Origin: CAG-488 sp963625295
Lineage (GTDB): Bacteria; Bacillota; Clostridia; Oscillospirales; Acutalibacteraceae
DNA: 36,331 bases
Direction of reading: 5' to 3'
Assembly (NCBI GenBank): GCA_963625295.1
Contig: CAVFTC010000011.1
Span: forward strand, 1-36,331
Shown: piece by piece, positions 16,001-23,309 of the stretch
Numbering within the stretch: the stretch's first letter is position 1
Layout: every line of letters starts with the position of its first letter
Made by a program: the position numbers and the translations under genes
The notes under the pieces: model-generated
Seen by the model: the letters and a program-made list of their open reading frames with translations, nothing else
Told to the model about the DNA's origin: nothing
Databases searched by the model: none

Positions 16001-16810
16001 GGACTTTCTCACGGTACGGATGTTTGGCTCGGCAACGCTCAGGAGCTTATCAAGAACGGAACCTGCACAATTTCCGAGGTTATAGGAACCCGTGACAACA
16101 TCATGGTTTACCTGATGCATAAGGGACTTGAGCCGGATATGGCGTTCAAAATCATGGAAATCGTCCGTAAGGGCAACGCAACCAAGCTTCTGACGGAGGC
16201 TCATATAAAAGCCATGAAGGAGCACAATGTTCCCGATTGGTACATTGATTCGTGTATGAAAATCAAGTATATGTTCCCGAAGGCTCACGCTGCGGCATAT
16301 GTCAGCGCCGCAATGCGTCTTGCGTGGTACAAGATTTACAGGCCGACGGAATATTACGCAACCTATATGACGGTTCGAGGTGAAGACCTTGATACCGTTG
16401 CAATTCTTGAGGGCAGGGGAGCTGTTAAGCAGCTCATGAACTCGATTCTTAATAAGGGTCACGACGCAACGGCAAAGGAAGAAAACATGTATGTTGCAAT
16501 GCAGGTCGTCAACGAGATGATGGCAAGAGGCGTTGAATTTTTGCCGATAGACCTTTACAAATCGCACGCAACGATTTATAAGCTGGAGGACGGAAAGATA
16601 AGGCTTCCGTTCATGTCCATGGCAGGAACGGGCGAGTCGGCGGCGCTTGCTTTGATGAAGGCGAGAGATGACGGCGAGGGCGAATATATGTCCCGTGACG
16701 ATCTTCAGCAGCGTGCCGGAATCAGTAAATCGGTTATGGAAACGCTCGACGCCTGCGGTGCGCTTGAGGGCTTGCCGCAAAGCACACAAATGAGCTTTTT
16801 TGGATTCTAA
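13007..16810 (+). CDS. polC: DNA polymerase III alpha subunit, PolC type, lacking the exonuclease domain
   Basis: This is the main replicative polymerase of low-GC Gram-positives. The domain order in the 1267 residues is: N-terminal region (about 1-200); OB fold (about 220-320); PHP domain starting VELHLHTNMSAMDGMTS (about 333) with ITDHGVVQAFPEA; palm with PDIDLNFSGEYQ catalytic Asps (about 785); zinc-binding CKKC/CPNC (about 735-765); fingers with TGQHPGGMVVVP and GTLSLPELGTPFVRGML, LSHGTDVWLGNAQELI; and a C-terminal helical/OB part ending in a possible clamp-binding QMSFFGF. PolC proteins are normally about 1430-1440 residues with a DnaQ-like exonuclease inserted after the YLVDD segment of PHP. 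Here YLVDDD (about 397) runs through some 35 residues into HIIIIAKNTQGLKNLY, and no DxE, HNAxFD or HxAxxD exonuclease motifs occur. The start is TTG 13007 with GGGAG 7 nt upstream. Confidence 0.96.
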   Translation: MKEVSFLSLFGEYIDQSVAAYFDCATVESIEASLAERSVSMLVSFPAPIDSSVIKKARVELMRVMNLHRLDLGIHFPPETFDINYMAGFVKEIYEHFPASKTILEGATYNLSGDKLTVELAANGRDVLVNLGCDKFIRQTIDRRFERLIAVEFISGVSAQDDIKALEELQKKENQKIAVAPPMANPVAASKAPIQKKPKEKTYDDLPISITNAKPLFGTLVKGKPKPISECLPEDGEVVVWGDVFSLETRESKDGRYSIINFNITDYTSSYPVKVFGERKKCEELVANLKDGKTVLVRGAINMDTYMHTYLINARAVTEIEKIEKQDNAPEKRVELHLHTNMSAMDGMTSAKELVSRAIAWGHKAIAITDHGVVQAFPEACNTAAKAGIKIIYGMEGYLVDDDAFYDDYGFGVDDEIPSGYIEKVRAEKTYHIIIIAKNTQGLKNLYKLITDSNLKFFKRRPRIPRHRLMQLREGLLVGSACEAGELYRALVDQKSDEDVLRIASFYDYLEIQPNGNNAFMLRSQDERYARFKTVEDLENIDRQIIHIADKLGKPVVATCDVHFIDPGNAVFREILMTSMGFSDAAQQAPLYFRTTDEMLAEFAYLGEETAREVVITNPNKIADLCESGMTPFPRGTFPPSLEGADEDLTRICWERTKRDYGDPVPENVAKRLEKELKSIISNGFGVLYMIAQKLVQNSEEHGYYVGSRGSVGSSFVAHAAGISEVNPLPPHYICKKCKHSEFFMDGSVGSGYDLPPKDCPNCGIPMHRDGHDIPFETFLGFKGDKQPDIDLNFSGEYQFYAHRYTEELFGIDHTFKAGTIGTIADKTAYGFVKKWLEVKGITVNRAEEDRLTKGCTGVKRTTGQHPGGMVVVPASNDAEDFTPIQHPADDVSGGLRTTHFDFHSLHDTILKLDNLGHDVPTLYRHLEDSTGINVFDVDICDPKLYELLTSPEPLGVTAEDIGCETGTLSLPELGTPFVRGMLMEAKPKNFSDMLQISGLSHGTDVWLGNAQELIKNGTCTISEVIGTRDNIMVYLMHKGLEPDMAFKIMEIVRKGNATKLLTEAHIKAMKEHNVPDWYIDSCMKIKYMFPKAHAAAYVSAAMRLAWYKIYRPTEYYATYMTVRGEDLDTVAILEGRGAVKQLMNSILNKGHDATAKEENMYVAMQVVNEMMARGVEFLPIDLYKSHATIYKLEDGKIRLPFMSMAGTGESAALALMKARDDGEGEYMSRDDLQQRAGISKSVMETLDACGALEGLPQSTQMSFFGF

Positions 16811-16825
16811 CGGAGGAAATAAGGA

Positions 16826-17251
16826 ATGATTGACCTTTACAAGCTTTGGGAAAATAAAAATATCATGCCCGTGATTACGGTTGAGCACAGCTCCGGCAAG
16901 GTGCTTATGCTCGGCTATATGAACAAGGAGGCGTTCGCCTATACGCTCAAAACACGCAGGGCGTATTATTACGATTCGCAAACCGATAAGGTTTACAAAT
17001 TCGGCGAGGAAAAAGGAAATTCGCAGCGGCTGATGTCGCTTGACCTTAACTGCGGCGGCGACGCTCTGCTCATGAGCGTCCAGCAGAAGGGTCATGTTTG
17101 CCACCATAACGGAAAGCACAGCACCTGCTTCGGCAACAATATTTATAAGCGGAGCAGGGGCGATTATTCAAAACGGAAAAAATTCGGCAGAGTTGAAATT
17201 GACGAAAATTTCGATTATTCCAAAGAAGATTATGAGGACGAGCTTGAATAA
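16826..17251 (+). CDS. HisI-like (phosphoribosyl-AMP cyclohydrolase family) protein
   Basis: A 141-residue protein of the HisI family, whose founding member opens the ring of phosphoribosyl-AMP in histidine synthesis. VLMLGYMNKEAFAYTL matches the family N-terminus, and the three zinc Cys are kept (C76, C92, C101 in VCHHNGKHSTCF). The metal-binding DCDGD segment reads NCGGD (75-79), so two of three Asp are gone. The WxKGxTSGNxQ segment reads YKFGEEKGNSQRL and the RSR block is absent. There are no other his genes nearby; it lies 15 nt after polC with AACGGAGG as ribosome binding site. True cyclohydrolase activity is doubtful, and a different zinc-dependent nucleotide reaction is possible. A charged C-terminal tail follows (about 105-141). 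Confidence 0.8.
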   Translation: MIDLYKLWENKNIMPVITVEHSSGKVLMLGYMNKEAFAYTLKTRRAYYYDSQTDKVYKFGEEKGNSQRLMSLDLNCGGDALLMSVQQKGHVCHHNGKHSTCFGNNIYKRSRGDYSKRKKFGRVEIDENFDYSKEDYEDELE

Positions 17252-17254
17252 ATA

Positions 17255-17283
17255 TTGACAAACATTAAAGTTTATCGTATTAT
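17255..17283 (+). promoter_or_regulatory. Strong sigma-A promoter for the DUF2238-like gene
   Basis: TTGACA (17255-17260), 17-nt spacer, TATTAT (17278-17283). It starts 4 nt after the stop codon of the HisI-like gene and 69 nt before the next start, so it separates that gene from the housekeeping run. Confidence 0.85.
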
Positions 17284-17323
17284 GAAATAACACACATGTC
17301 TACTAATTAAAAAAGGTGATGTA

Positions 17324-18115
17324 ATGAAAGAGTATATCGGCCGTATAAAATCAAACTGTAAGGTATGGGAGCTTGTTTTCTGGTGGATCTTCAGAGCGCT
17401 GATGATTTATGCGTTCGTTGCCGGATTTCTCAGAACTCCGTTCGATATTTCCGACCCGCTTCAGGTCGGTGCAAACTTTATCGCAATGTTTGCGTGGGAA
17501 ATATTTATGCTTTTCCCCGAAAAATGCTTTGTGAGGCATATGCCGTCATTGGTTCAGGATTTTTCAATTGTTATGATTTTTGCCGCTTCCTTCTGCGGAA
17601 AATTTCTGAATTTTTATTATGATTCAAGATTTTGGGATTCGGGAATGCACCTTCTCAGCGGCGGACTTTGCGTTCTGCTCGGCTATGAGGTGGTTGTCGC
17701 AATGCAAAAGCGCGATAAAAAGCCGGTTTCGGTTCCCGTTGCGCTTCTTTGCGCCTTGTGCTTCTCGTTCTTCGTTTCAACCTGTTGGGAGCTTGTAGAG
17801 TTCATAATGGATCAGGTCATGACAAATCCCGAAAAAGGAACTATCGGCGACGCACAGCATTGGTGCTACGAGCTTGCCAAAGGAACTTCCAAGGAGGCAA
17901 CGCTCTTCGACCCGAAGGATATCGGCAGATGGCCGCTCATGGATACGATGGGGGATATAATCCTCAACTCCGTCGGTGCGGTTGCCGCATGGGTATTCCT
18001 TAAAATTTTCCCATATCATCACGGTATGAAATACGATGTAAACAAAGAGGTCAAAGAGGCAGAACAAGGCTTGGAAAATCAGCCGGAAAAGCAGAAAGAG
18101 CTTGTAACGGAATAA
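17324..18115 (+). CDS. DUF2238/YjdF-like integral membrane protein
   Basis: A 263-residue membrane protein of unknown function. About six hydrophobic segments lie between residues 18 and 230, followed by a hydrophilic Glu/Lys-rich cytoplasmic tail. RFWDSGMHLLSGGLCVLLGYE, CWELVEFIMDQ and MDTMGDIILNSVGAV resemble the conserved Asp/His/Glu positions of the DUF2238 (YjdF) family. Those buried polar residues hint at metal or lipid handling, but nothing is proven. ATG 17324 has AAAGGTGAT upstream. It is transcribed alone from the promoter at 17255 and ends at a hairpin shared with the convergent gene. Confidence 0.7.
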   Translation: MKEYIGRIKSNCKVWELVFWWIFRALMIYAFVAGFLRTPFDISDPLQVGANFIAMFAWEIFMLFPEKCFVRHMPSLVQDFSIVMIFAASFCGKFLNFYYDSRFWDSGMHLLSGGLCVLLGYEVVVAMQKRDKKPVSVPVALLCALCFSFFVSTCWELVEFIMDQVMTNPEKGTIGDAQHWCYELAKGTSKEATLFDPKDIGRWPLMDTMGDIILNSVGAVAAWVFLKIFPYHHGMKYDVNKEVKEAEQGLENQPEKQKELVTE

Positions 18116-18131
18116 AACGGAATAAACAGAA

Positions 18132-18166
18132 TTAAGGCAACACCCCGATTGTGAGGTGTTGCCTTA
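18132..18166. terminator. Bidirectional terminator-like hairpin from a family A element
   Basis: TAAGGCAACACC and GGTGTTGCCTTA form a perfect 12-bp stem with a loop of about 10 nt, between two convergent genes (stops at 18115 and 18180). The downstream sequence TTAGCTTAAGTTGTCTTT is moderately T-rich. The arms are the ends of the interspersed element family, here apparently serving as a terminator for both strands. Confidence 0.7.
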
Positions 18167-18179
18167 GCTTAAGTTGTCT

Positions 18180-19094
18180 TTATTCTGAAAGGATTCGGAA
18201 AAGCTCCTCGAACAGTGCGTCACGGTGTATATGCGTTATTCGCAGATACAGATGGCGGTGGCTGTCAAATGAATATGTGCCGTCATAGGTCGGGAGCGGA
18301 GCGTGGTCGATTACCGAACTCATAAAGCGATCGTTATCGTTGAGAAGCCACGCCGCAGCGCAAACATCCCAGATTACTCTGCTCCACACATGATTTTCGG
18401 CGTAGCTCTCCACCTCATCAACGGTGTGTTTTACAAGATAATCGCACAGGGCGTTTTTGCCGCCGAGCCAATGGCGCAGCTCCGGCTCTGTGGTGTAGAA
18501 TGCGGACACAACGCCCATGCACGGGAGCTGAACAAGCGGACAGCCGCAGTTGAAAACAATCCTTGCCGCCGCAATGTCGTGAACCATGTTGAATTCCTTT
18601 GTATCCTGCCAAGCGATGTCGTTACCTCCGAGCCAAATGACGACGATGTTTTCCGCAATTTCGGGGTTTTTGAGAATGGCGGAGGCTACATTCGTAATCG
18701 CTCCGATAGCCACCACATAGAGCGGACGCTCCGGCGTATATTCTGCGGCGAGAGATGCCAGATGCTCTGCTGCCGCACTTTCAACCGGCGTTTTTTCGTC
18801 TGTCAAAAAAGTCCGTGAGCCTTTGAACACATTTGCCTTGAAATTTTCCTTGCCCATCAGGTCGAGCAGGTTTAAAATTTCGCAGTAGCTTTTTTCCATG
18901 CCGTCCTCCGGGGATTCGGAATGGTGATTAAAAAACGGTGCGGCGTAAATCGCCTTAACATTGCATTTCGGCGATTTCATCATCAGAGCAATAGCATATT
19001 GATCGTCAATTTCATTGTATGCGTCGGTATCAAGAACGCAATCAACCGTTCCGCTCGGGACGGTTAAATTTTTTAATCTCTGAATGTCAGTCAT
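18180..19094 (-). CDS. Inosine-uridine type nucleoside hydrolase
   Basis: The 304-residue protein belongs to the IUNH family, which cleaves the N-glycosidic bond of nucleosides to base and ribose. The calcium- and ribose-binding motif DTDAYNEIDDQYAIALMM lies near residues 22-39. YVVAIGAITNVASAI and VVIWLGGNDIA follow (about 125-160), and NMVHDIAAARIVF and VWSRVIWDVCAAAWLL contain the later conserved Asp/His positions. There is no signal peptide, so it is cytoplasmic. ATG follows AAGGAGA (minus strand) and it is the second gene after the D,D-carboxypeptidase, with only 11 nt between them. Base specificity cannot be told from sequence. It may work with deoC, encoded nearby on the other strand, in pentose salvage. 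Confidence 0.9.
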   Translation of the reverse strand: MTDIQRLKNLTVPSGTVDCVLDTDAYNEIDDQYAIALMMKSPKCNVKAIYAAPFFNHHSESPEDGMEKSYCEILNLLDLMGKENFKANVFKGSRTFLTDEKTPVESAAAEHLASLAAEYTPERPLYVVAIGAITNVASAILKNPEIAENIVVIWLGGNDIAWQDTKEFNMVHDIAAARIVFNCGCPLVQLPCMGVVSAFYTTEPELRHWLGGKNALCDYLVKHTVDEVESYAENHVWSRVIWDVCAAAWLLNDNDRFMSSVIDHAPLPTYDGTYSFDSHRHLYLRITHIHRDALFEELFRILSE

Positions 19095-19105
19095 GCAAAA
19101 TCTCC

Positions 19106-20473
19106 TTATTTTTTGTTCCTGTTCCTTGGCTTGTGCTGAAGCTCGCTGTATTTGAACATCTTCAGCTCTCGGTTCTTTTTGCGTCTGCGGTTTGCCCGAA
19201 TATAAAGAGCAATATATGCGGCAATGATAAGAACGACGAGAGCTATCAGTATTTTAAAAATCGTGCTTGCGGTCATTCGTTTGAGTGCTGACTTGAGATA
19301 AAGCAGCATACTCATGTTGGCACTTTCGGCAACAACAAGCTCAACCGTGCCGATTTGGTGGTCGGCAAATAATATTTTCGCTTTGCAGACCGTATCGCCT
19401 TTTTTGAACGGGGCGTCAAGAGCCTCCGGCATATCTATCGGCTCAAAGCTGACGCTTTCCGAACCGTTTCCGTCGGGCACGAGGGCAAGAACCTCACTCT
19501 TTGCGACCAAACGGACGCTGTCCATGTCCCAGCAATAATTGACCGGAACGGTGGTGACAAACTGCGACTGCTTGGTGACAATTTCGTAACTGAGGCTGTC
19601 AAACGCCCATTCAAACATTCTCACTGCGTCGAGTATTGCCTGATTTTCCGTGTCGCCGTCCTTGTCCGTGTCCTTATACGGCCCTCCGATGGCGACCGCC
19701 AAGTAGCTGTAGCCGTCCTTTGAAGCGATTGAAACAATACTTTCGCCTTCAGTGTTGCTCGAACCGGTTTTGATTCCTTTGGCGTTTTCATAGTAATAGT
19801 CGGGGTAGCCGTAATTGAGCATATAGTTCGTGTTGACTATCGTGCGTTCCTCGTTTTTGTTCGTTTTTTGAAGGTCATAGGTCAGCATTTTGACTATTGT
19901 TTCAAAAACGGAGTATTTCATTGCAGCCTGAGCGATTTTTGCAATGTCGTTTGCCGTGGTTTTTTGATTGCTGTCGTCAAGTCCGTGCGGATTTGTGAAT
20001 TTTGTGTTTGTGCAGCCGAGGGCTTTTGCCGCATCATTCATTTTTTTGACAAAATTTTCAATGCCGGCTCCGTACTCGTCGGCAAGCACAAGCGCTGCGT
20101 CGTTTCCGCTCGGGATAAGCATGCAGCAAAGCAGGTCGTAAACGCTGATGACCTCACCGTCCTGAAGCCCTGTCGTAATGCAGCCCGTTCCCGAAAGGCT
20201 TGTGAGCGACGAAGCGGAAACGGTGATTTTTTTGCTGAGATCCGTCTCGTTTTGCAGCACAACAAGTGCGGTCATTACCTTGGTCAGCGATGAAGGGTCG
20301 GCGGACTGGTCTGCGTTCCTGTCAATGATAACGGTGTTGCTGTCGAGATTGATGAGCAGGTCAATCTTAGAATAAAGCTCAATATTACCCGCATAATCGG
20401 TTGCAAAGGCGGGAAAAACCGTCGAAGTAACGATCAAAGCGACACAACATATAAAAATTATAAATTTTTTCAT
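19106..20473 (-). CDS. D-alanyl-D-alanine carboxypeptidase (DacA/DacB-like, S11)
   Basis: A low-molecular-weight penicillin-binding protein that removes the terminal D-Ala from peptidoglycan stem peptides. With the ATG at 20473 it has 455 residues. A signal peptide (MKKFIIFICCVALIVTSTVF to AFA, about 1-24) is followed by the three active-site motifs SLTK (62-65), SGN (122-124) and KTG (235-237), then a C-terminal beta domain (about 290-385) and a membrane anchor (about 400-425) followed by a very basic tail. The in-frame TTG at 20479 was rejected in favour of this ATG because the signal peptide is then normal. A TATAAT-like -10 lies upstream and the nucleoside hydrolase follows in the same operon. 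Confidence 0.93.
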   Translation of the reverse strand: MKKFIIFICCVALIVTSTVFPAFATDYAGNIELYSKIDLLINLDSNTVIIDRNADQSADPSSLTKVMTALVVLQNETDLSKKITVSASSLTSLSGTGCITTGLQDGEVISVYDLLCCMLIPSGNDAALVLADEYGAGIENFVKKMNDAAKALGCTNTKFTNPHGLDDSNQKTTANDIAKIAQAAMKYSVFETIVKMLTYDLQKTNKNEERTIVNTNYMLNYGYPDYYYENAKGIKTGSSNTEGESIVSIASKDGYSYLAVAIGGPYKDTDKDGDTENQAILDAVRMFEWAFDSLSYEIVTKQSQFVTTVPVNYCWDMDSVRLVAKSEVLALVPDGNGSESVSFEPIDMPEALDAPFKKGDTVCKAKILFADHQIGTVELVVAESANMSMLLYLKSALKRMTASTIFKILIALVVLIIAAYIALYIRANRRRKKNRELKMFKYSELQHKPRNRNKK

Positions 20474-20497
20474 AGACAAGACACCCGAACTTGTAGT

Positions 20498-20503
20498 ATT
20501 ATA
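20498..20503 (-). promoter_or_regulatory. Putative -10 box of the D,D-carboxypeptidase gene
   Basis: On the minus strand this reads TATAAT, about 24 nt before the start codon at 20473. The -35 region (around 20520-20526) matches poorly and falls within the adjacent family A element, so the repeat may contribute to the promoter. Confidence 0.4.
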
Positions 20504-20507
20504 TTAC

Positions 20508-20645
20508 TTAAGGCAATACCTTAAATCTGTTCCTGTCACGCTGCAAAAAAATTCGACTTGCCTAAGCAAGACTGCCGATTTTTTACACCCTGACGAAAAA
20601 GCTTACTGCGCAATTCGCACGCTTCAATTGTGCAGCATTGCCTTG
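20508..20645. repeat. Family A palindromic element, diverged copy
   Basis: It begins TTAAGGCAATACC and ends CTTCAATTGTGCAGCATTGCC, with the shared interior blocks CCTGTCACGCTGCA, ATTCGACTTGCCTAAGCAAG, ACACCCTGACGAAAAA and CTTACTGCGCAATTCGCAC. Compared with 11514-11682 the left arm has lost about 25 bp. It lies in the divergent promoter region between the minus-strand carboxypeptidase and the metallophosphatase gene. Confidence 0.85.
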
Positions 20646-20672
20646 AAAATATTATAACAGATTAAATTATAA
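20643..20672 (+). promoter_or_regulatory. Weak candidate promoter for the metallophosphatase-deoC operon
   Basis: TTGAAA (20643-20648) directly at the end of the repeat, then 18 nt to TTATAA (20667-20672). The start codon is 53 nt downstream. The -10 match is imperfect. Confidence 0.35.
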
Positions 20673-20724
20673 AAATAAACATGATTTTCAAAAATTTTAT
20701 CGCATTTTGGGGAGTGATCTGACA

Positions 20725-21417
20725 ATGGTTTATGTAACCGGAGATATGCACGGCGACTATGCTCTCTTTTCTCAGAAAAAGTTCAAAAATATAAAAGAGG
20801 GCGATACTCTTATTGTCTGCGGAGACTTCGGCTTTATATGGCGAGGCGACTCCAAAGAGAAGAAAATTCTGGACAAGCTCGGTAAGAAGAAATACATGAT
20901 TCTTTTTGTTGACGGAACTCATGAGAATTTTGACTTGATAGCAAGATATCCAGTCGTTAATTTCGCCGGCGGCAAGGCGCATAAAATTAGAGAAAACATT
21001 TATCATCTCATGAGAGGTCAGATCTTTGAAATTGAGGGCGAAAAATACTTCTGCATGGGCGGCGGAGAAAGCCCCGATATTGACATGAGAGTTGACCACG
21101 ACGCATGGTCGAGAGCCGATATCCCAACGCAGGAGGAAATGCGTGAGGGTGCGGAAAATCTTGAACGCTGCAAGTACAGGGTCGATTATATGATCACTCA
21201 CGAGCCGGCGCAGAAGATAAAGAATTTTCTCCGTCTCAAGGATAATGAGCCGCTCACGGTTTCCGGTCTTAACGCCTATCTTCAGGAGCTGAGCGCAAAT
21301 TGCGACTTCAAGCGATGGTTCTTCGGCAGTATGCATGAGGATAAATTCGTTTCCGCAACTCAGGTTGCCCTGTTCCAGAATCTTGTAAACGCACAGACCG
21401 GCGAGATAGTTTCATAA
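20725..21417 (+). CDS. Calcineurin-like metallophosphoesterase
   Basis: A 230-residue cytoplasmic phosphoesterase with the usual metal-site motifs: GDMHGDY (about 6-12), CGDFGF (about 33-38), GTHENF in place of the common GNHE (about 69-74), THEP (about 159-162) and a late SMHEDK (about 204-209). The GNHE to GTHE change is seen in several clostridial members by recollection and may be functional. The natural substrate is unknown. ATG 20725 is chosen over an in-frame TTG at 20707 because GGGGAGTGAT is the probable ribosome binding site. deoC follows 15 nt later, so an operon is likely. Confidence 0.85.
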   Translation: MVYVTGDMHGDYALFSQKKFKNIKEGDTLIVCGDFGFIWRGDSKEKKILDKLGKKKYMILFVDGTHENFDLIARYPVVNFAGGKAHKIRENIYHLMRGQIFEIEGEKYFCMGGGESPDIDMRVDHDAWSRADIPTQEEMREGAENLERCKYRVDYMITHEPAQKIKNFLRLKDNEPLTVSGLNAYLQELSANCDFKRWFFGSMHEDKFVSATQVALFQNLVNAQTGEIVS

Positions 21418-21432
21418 CGGAAGGACGGACTT

Positions 21433-22086
21433 ATGGACATTAAGGATATACTTTCAAGGGTCGATCACACTCTGCTCTCCCAGACCGCAACATGGAAGGA
21501 GATAAAGCAGATTTGTGACGACGGCATAAAATACGGCTGCGCTTCTGTCTGTATTCCGGCAAGCTTCGTCAAGGCTGCGGCGGAATATGTCGGTGGGAAA
21601 ATTCCCGTTTGTACCGTTATCGGCTTCCCGAACGGATATTCGACGACTGCGGCGAAATGCTTTGAAGCGGAGGATGCGGTCAAAAACGGTGCGGAAGAAA
21701 TTGATATGGTAATAAACATCGGTGCACTCAAGGACGAAAGATATGATTTCATTCTTGATGAGATAAATGCGGTCAAGGCTGCGTGCCATGGCAGGCTGCT
21801 CAAGGTTATTATCGAAACCTGCCTGCTCACCGACGACGAAAAAATAAAAATGTGCGAGATCGTTTCCAAATCCGACGCAGATTTCATAAAGACCTCAACG
21901 GGCTTTTCGACTGCGGGCGCAACAAAAGAGGACATCGAGCTTTTCAAAAAGCATGTTACGGGCGGCACGAAAATCAAGGCCGCAGGCGGAATAGCCTCTC
22001 TTGCCGACGCCGAAGAATTTATACGGCTCGGTGCGGACAGATTGGGAACGAGCAGAATAGTTAAGGCGGTATCGCACGACTCATGA
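21433..22086 (+). CDS. deoC: Deoxyribose-phosphate aldolase
   Basis: DeoC cleaves 2-deoxy-D-ribose 5-phosphate to glyceraldehyde 3-phosphate and acetaldehyde in deoxynucleoside catabolism. The 217-residue class I aldolase shows VDHTLLSQTATW (about 10-21), VCTVIGFPNGY (about 56-66), EEIDMVINIGALK (about 87-99), IIETCLLTD (about 129) and the Schiff-base Lys in FIKTSTGFS (about 151-159). A second active-site Lys lies in KIKAAGGI (about 180). ATG follows GGAAGGACGG. It is translationally close to the metallophosphatase. The nucleoside hydrolase on the opposite strand is a plausible functional partner. No terminator follows it. Confidence 0.96.
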   Translation: MDIKDILSRVDHTLLSQTATWKEIKQICDDGIKYGCASVCIPASFVKAAAEYVGGKIPVCTVIGFPNGYSTTAAKCFEAEDAVKNGAEEIDMVINIGALKDERYDFILDEINAVKAACHGRLLKVIIETCLLTDDEKIKMCEIVSKSDADFIKTSTGFSTAGATKEDIELFKKHVTGGTKIKAAGGIASLADAEEFIRLGADRLGTSRIVKAVSHDS

Positions 22087-22130
22087 ATCGTTAAAGATAA
22101 TATTTTACATAACTGAAAGGAACAAAAAAC

Positions 22131-23297
22131 ATGACTAATAATTTGTATTACGGAAGAGGCAAGGACGAGGACAACAAGAAGCTTATTAAATTCCTTGACG
22201 AGGTTTTCTTTACGGACGACCCGGAGGAAAGAGACTTTTTAAATCTTCTTCCGAAATGCTATAAGGATCAGTACAGACCGGCTTACAACAACTTTGTTGT
22301 TCAGGACGAAAACGGCGAGTTCCGTTCGGCAATCGGCAGCTTTTACAACGATATGACGGTCGGCGGAGAGCCGATCAAGGCTTGCTGTATCGGCAATGTT
22401 GCCGTTGGCAAAAGCTACAGGTCGATGGGATATATGATCGAGCTGATGGAGCTTTCGGTTGAGGACATGGGCAAGAACGGAGTCGATGTTGCCTACCTCG
22501 GCGGTCAGCGTCAGCGTTACGGTTATTTCGGCTTTGAAAGCTCCGGCACGGTTTACCGTTTCAATTTCAGCCGAAGTGCATACAGACATTCCCTCAAGGC
22601 AATGCCCTGTGGACTTGAGATAGAAAAGCTCAAGGCGGATGACGCAGAGGGTATGGCAAATATCGAAAAGCTTTATTCCAAGCTCCCGATAAGGTCAAAC
22701 CGCAAGCCCGAGAGCTATTTTGATGTTCTTTGCTCATGGAGAGATCGTCCGTACCTGCTTAAAAAGGACGGCGAGTTCGTAGGCTATTTTGTCTTTAACT
22801 ATACAAAGAACAATGTGAATGAATTCGGCGTTATTGACCCGAAGTATTATCCGAATCTTGTGGCTGCTGTCATGGAAAAAACGGAGGAGTACCATATCGG
22901 ATTCGTCGTTGCTCCGTTTGAGGAGGACAAGCTGAAGTTCTTCACCGAGAATGCGGACGGCTTTAATATTGACGGCTGCGAAATGATTCTTGTATACAGC
23001 TTTGAAAAGGTTATCGGCGCATACCTCAAGGCCAAGGCAAGCTATGCCAAGCTTTGCGACGGCGAGCTTACGGTGCTTATTCACGGAAAATACGGCGACG
23101 AAAAGCTTCTTATCAAGGTGTTCGACAACGAGGTTAAGGTTGAAAAGTTCGACGGTGAGGCGGAATTTGAGCTTAGTCATCATGCGGCGACAAGAGCATT
23201 TTTCTCGAATCTTCCGGCAGACAGAGCGGCTTTCCCGGCGTATGCTCAGCAGTGGCTTCCGCTTCATGTGTTCCTGTTTCCGTCGGATACAATGTAA
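22131..23297 (+). CDS. Eis-like GNAT acetyltransferase
   Basis: A 388-residue protein with the three-part layout of Eis-type (COG4552) acetyltransferases. An N-terminal GNAT domain has the acetyl-CoA loop VAVGKSYRSMGYM (about 91-103) and YGYFGFE (about 130-136), a second degenerate GNAT-like region follows (about 150-280), and a C-terminal SCP2-like domain (about 285-388) ends FLFPSDTM. The C-terminal carboxylate, important in Eis enzymes, is at a usual place. It would acetylate an amine on a small molecule or protein; the substrate is unknown. ATG follows AAAGG. galM begins 12 nt after the stop with a strong AGGAGGAG, so both are one transcript. Confidence 0.87.
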   Translation: MTNNLYYGRGKDEDNKKLIKFLDEVFFTDDPEERDFLNLLPKCYKDQYRPAYNNFVVQDENGEFRSAIGSFYNDMTVGGEPIKACCIGNVAVGKSYRSMGYMIELMELSVEDMGKNGVDVAYLGGQRQRYGYFGFESSGTVYRFNFSRSAYRHSLKAMPCGLEIEKLKADDAEGMANIEKLYSKLPIRSNRKPESYFDVLCSWRDRPYLLKKDGEFVGYFVFNYTKNNVNEFGVIDPKYYPNLVAAVMEKTEEYHIGFVVAPFEEDKLKFFTENADGFNIDGCEMILVYSFEKVIGAYLKAKASYAKLCDGELTVLIHGKYGDEKLLIKVFDNEVKVEKFDGEAEFELSHHAATRAFFSNLPADRAAFPAYAQQWLPLHVFLFPSDTM

Positions 23298-23309
23298 GGA
23301 GGAGAGAAA

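Noticed and set aside
15041..17119. A 692-codon open frame on the minus strand opposite the end of polC and the HisI-like gene
   Set aside because: It lies wholly antisense to well-supported genes, resembles no family, has an odd His/Arg/Leu-rich composition and no ribosome binding site. It arises from codon bias of polC.
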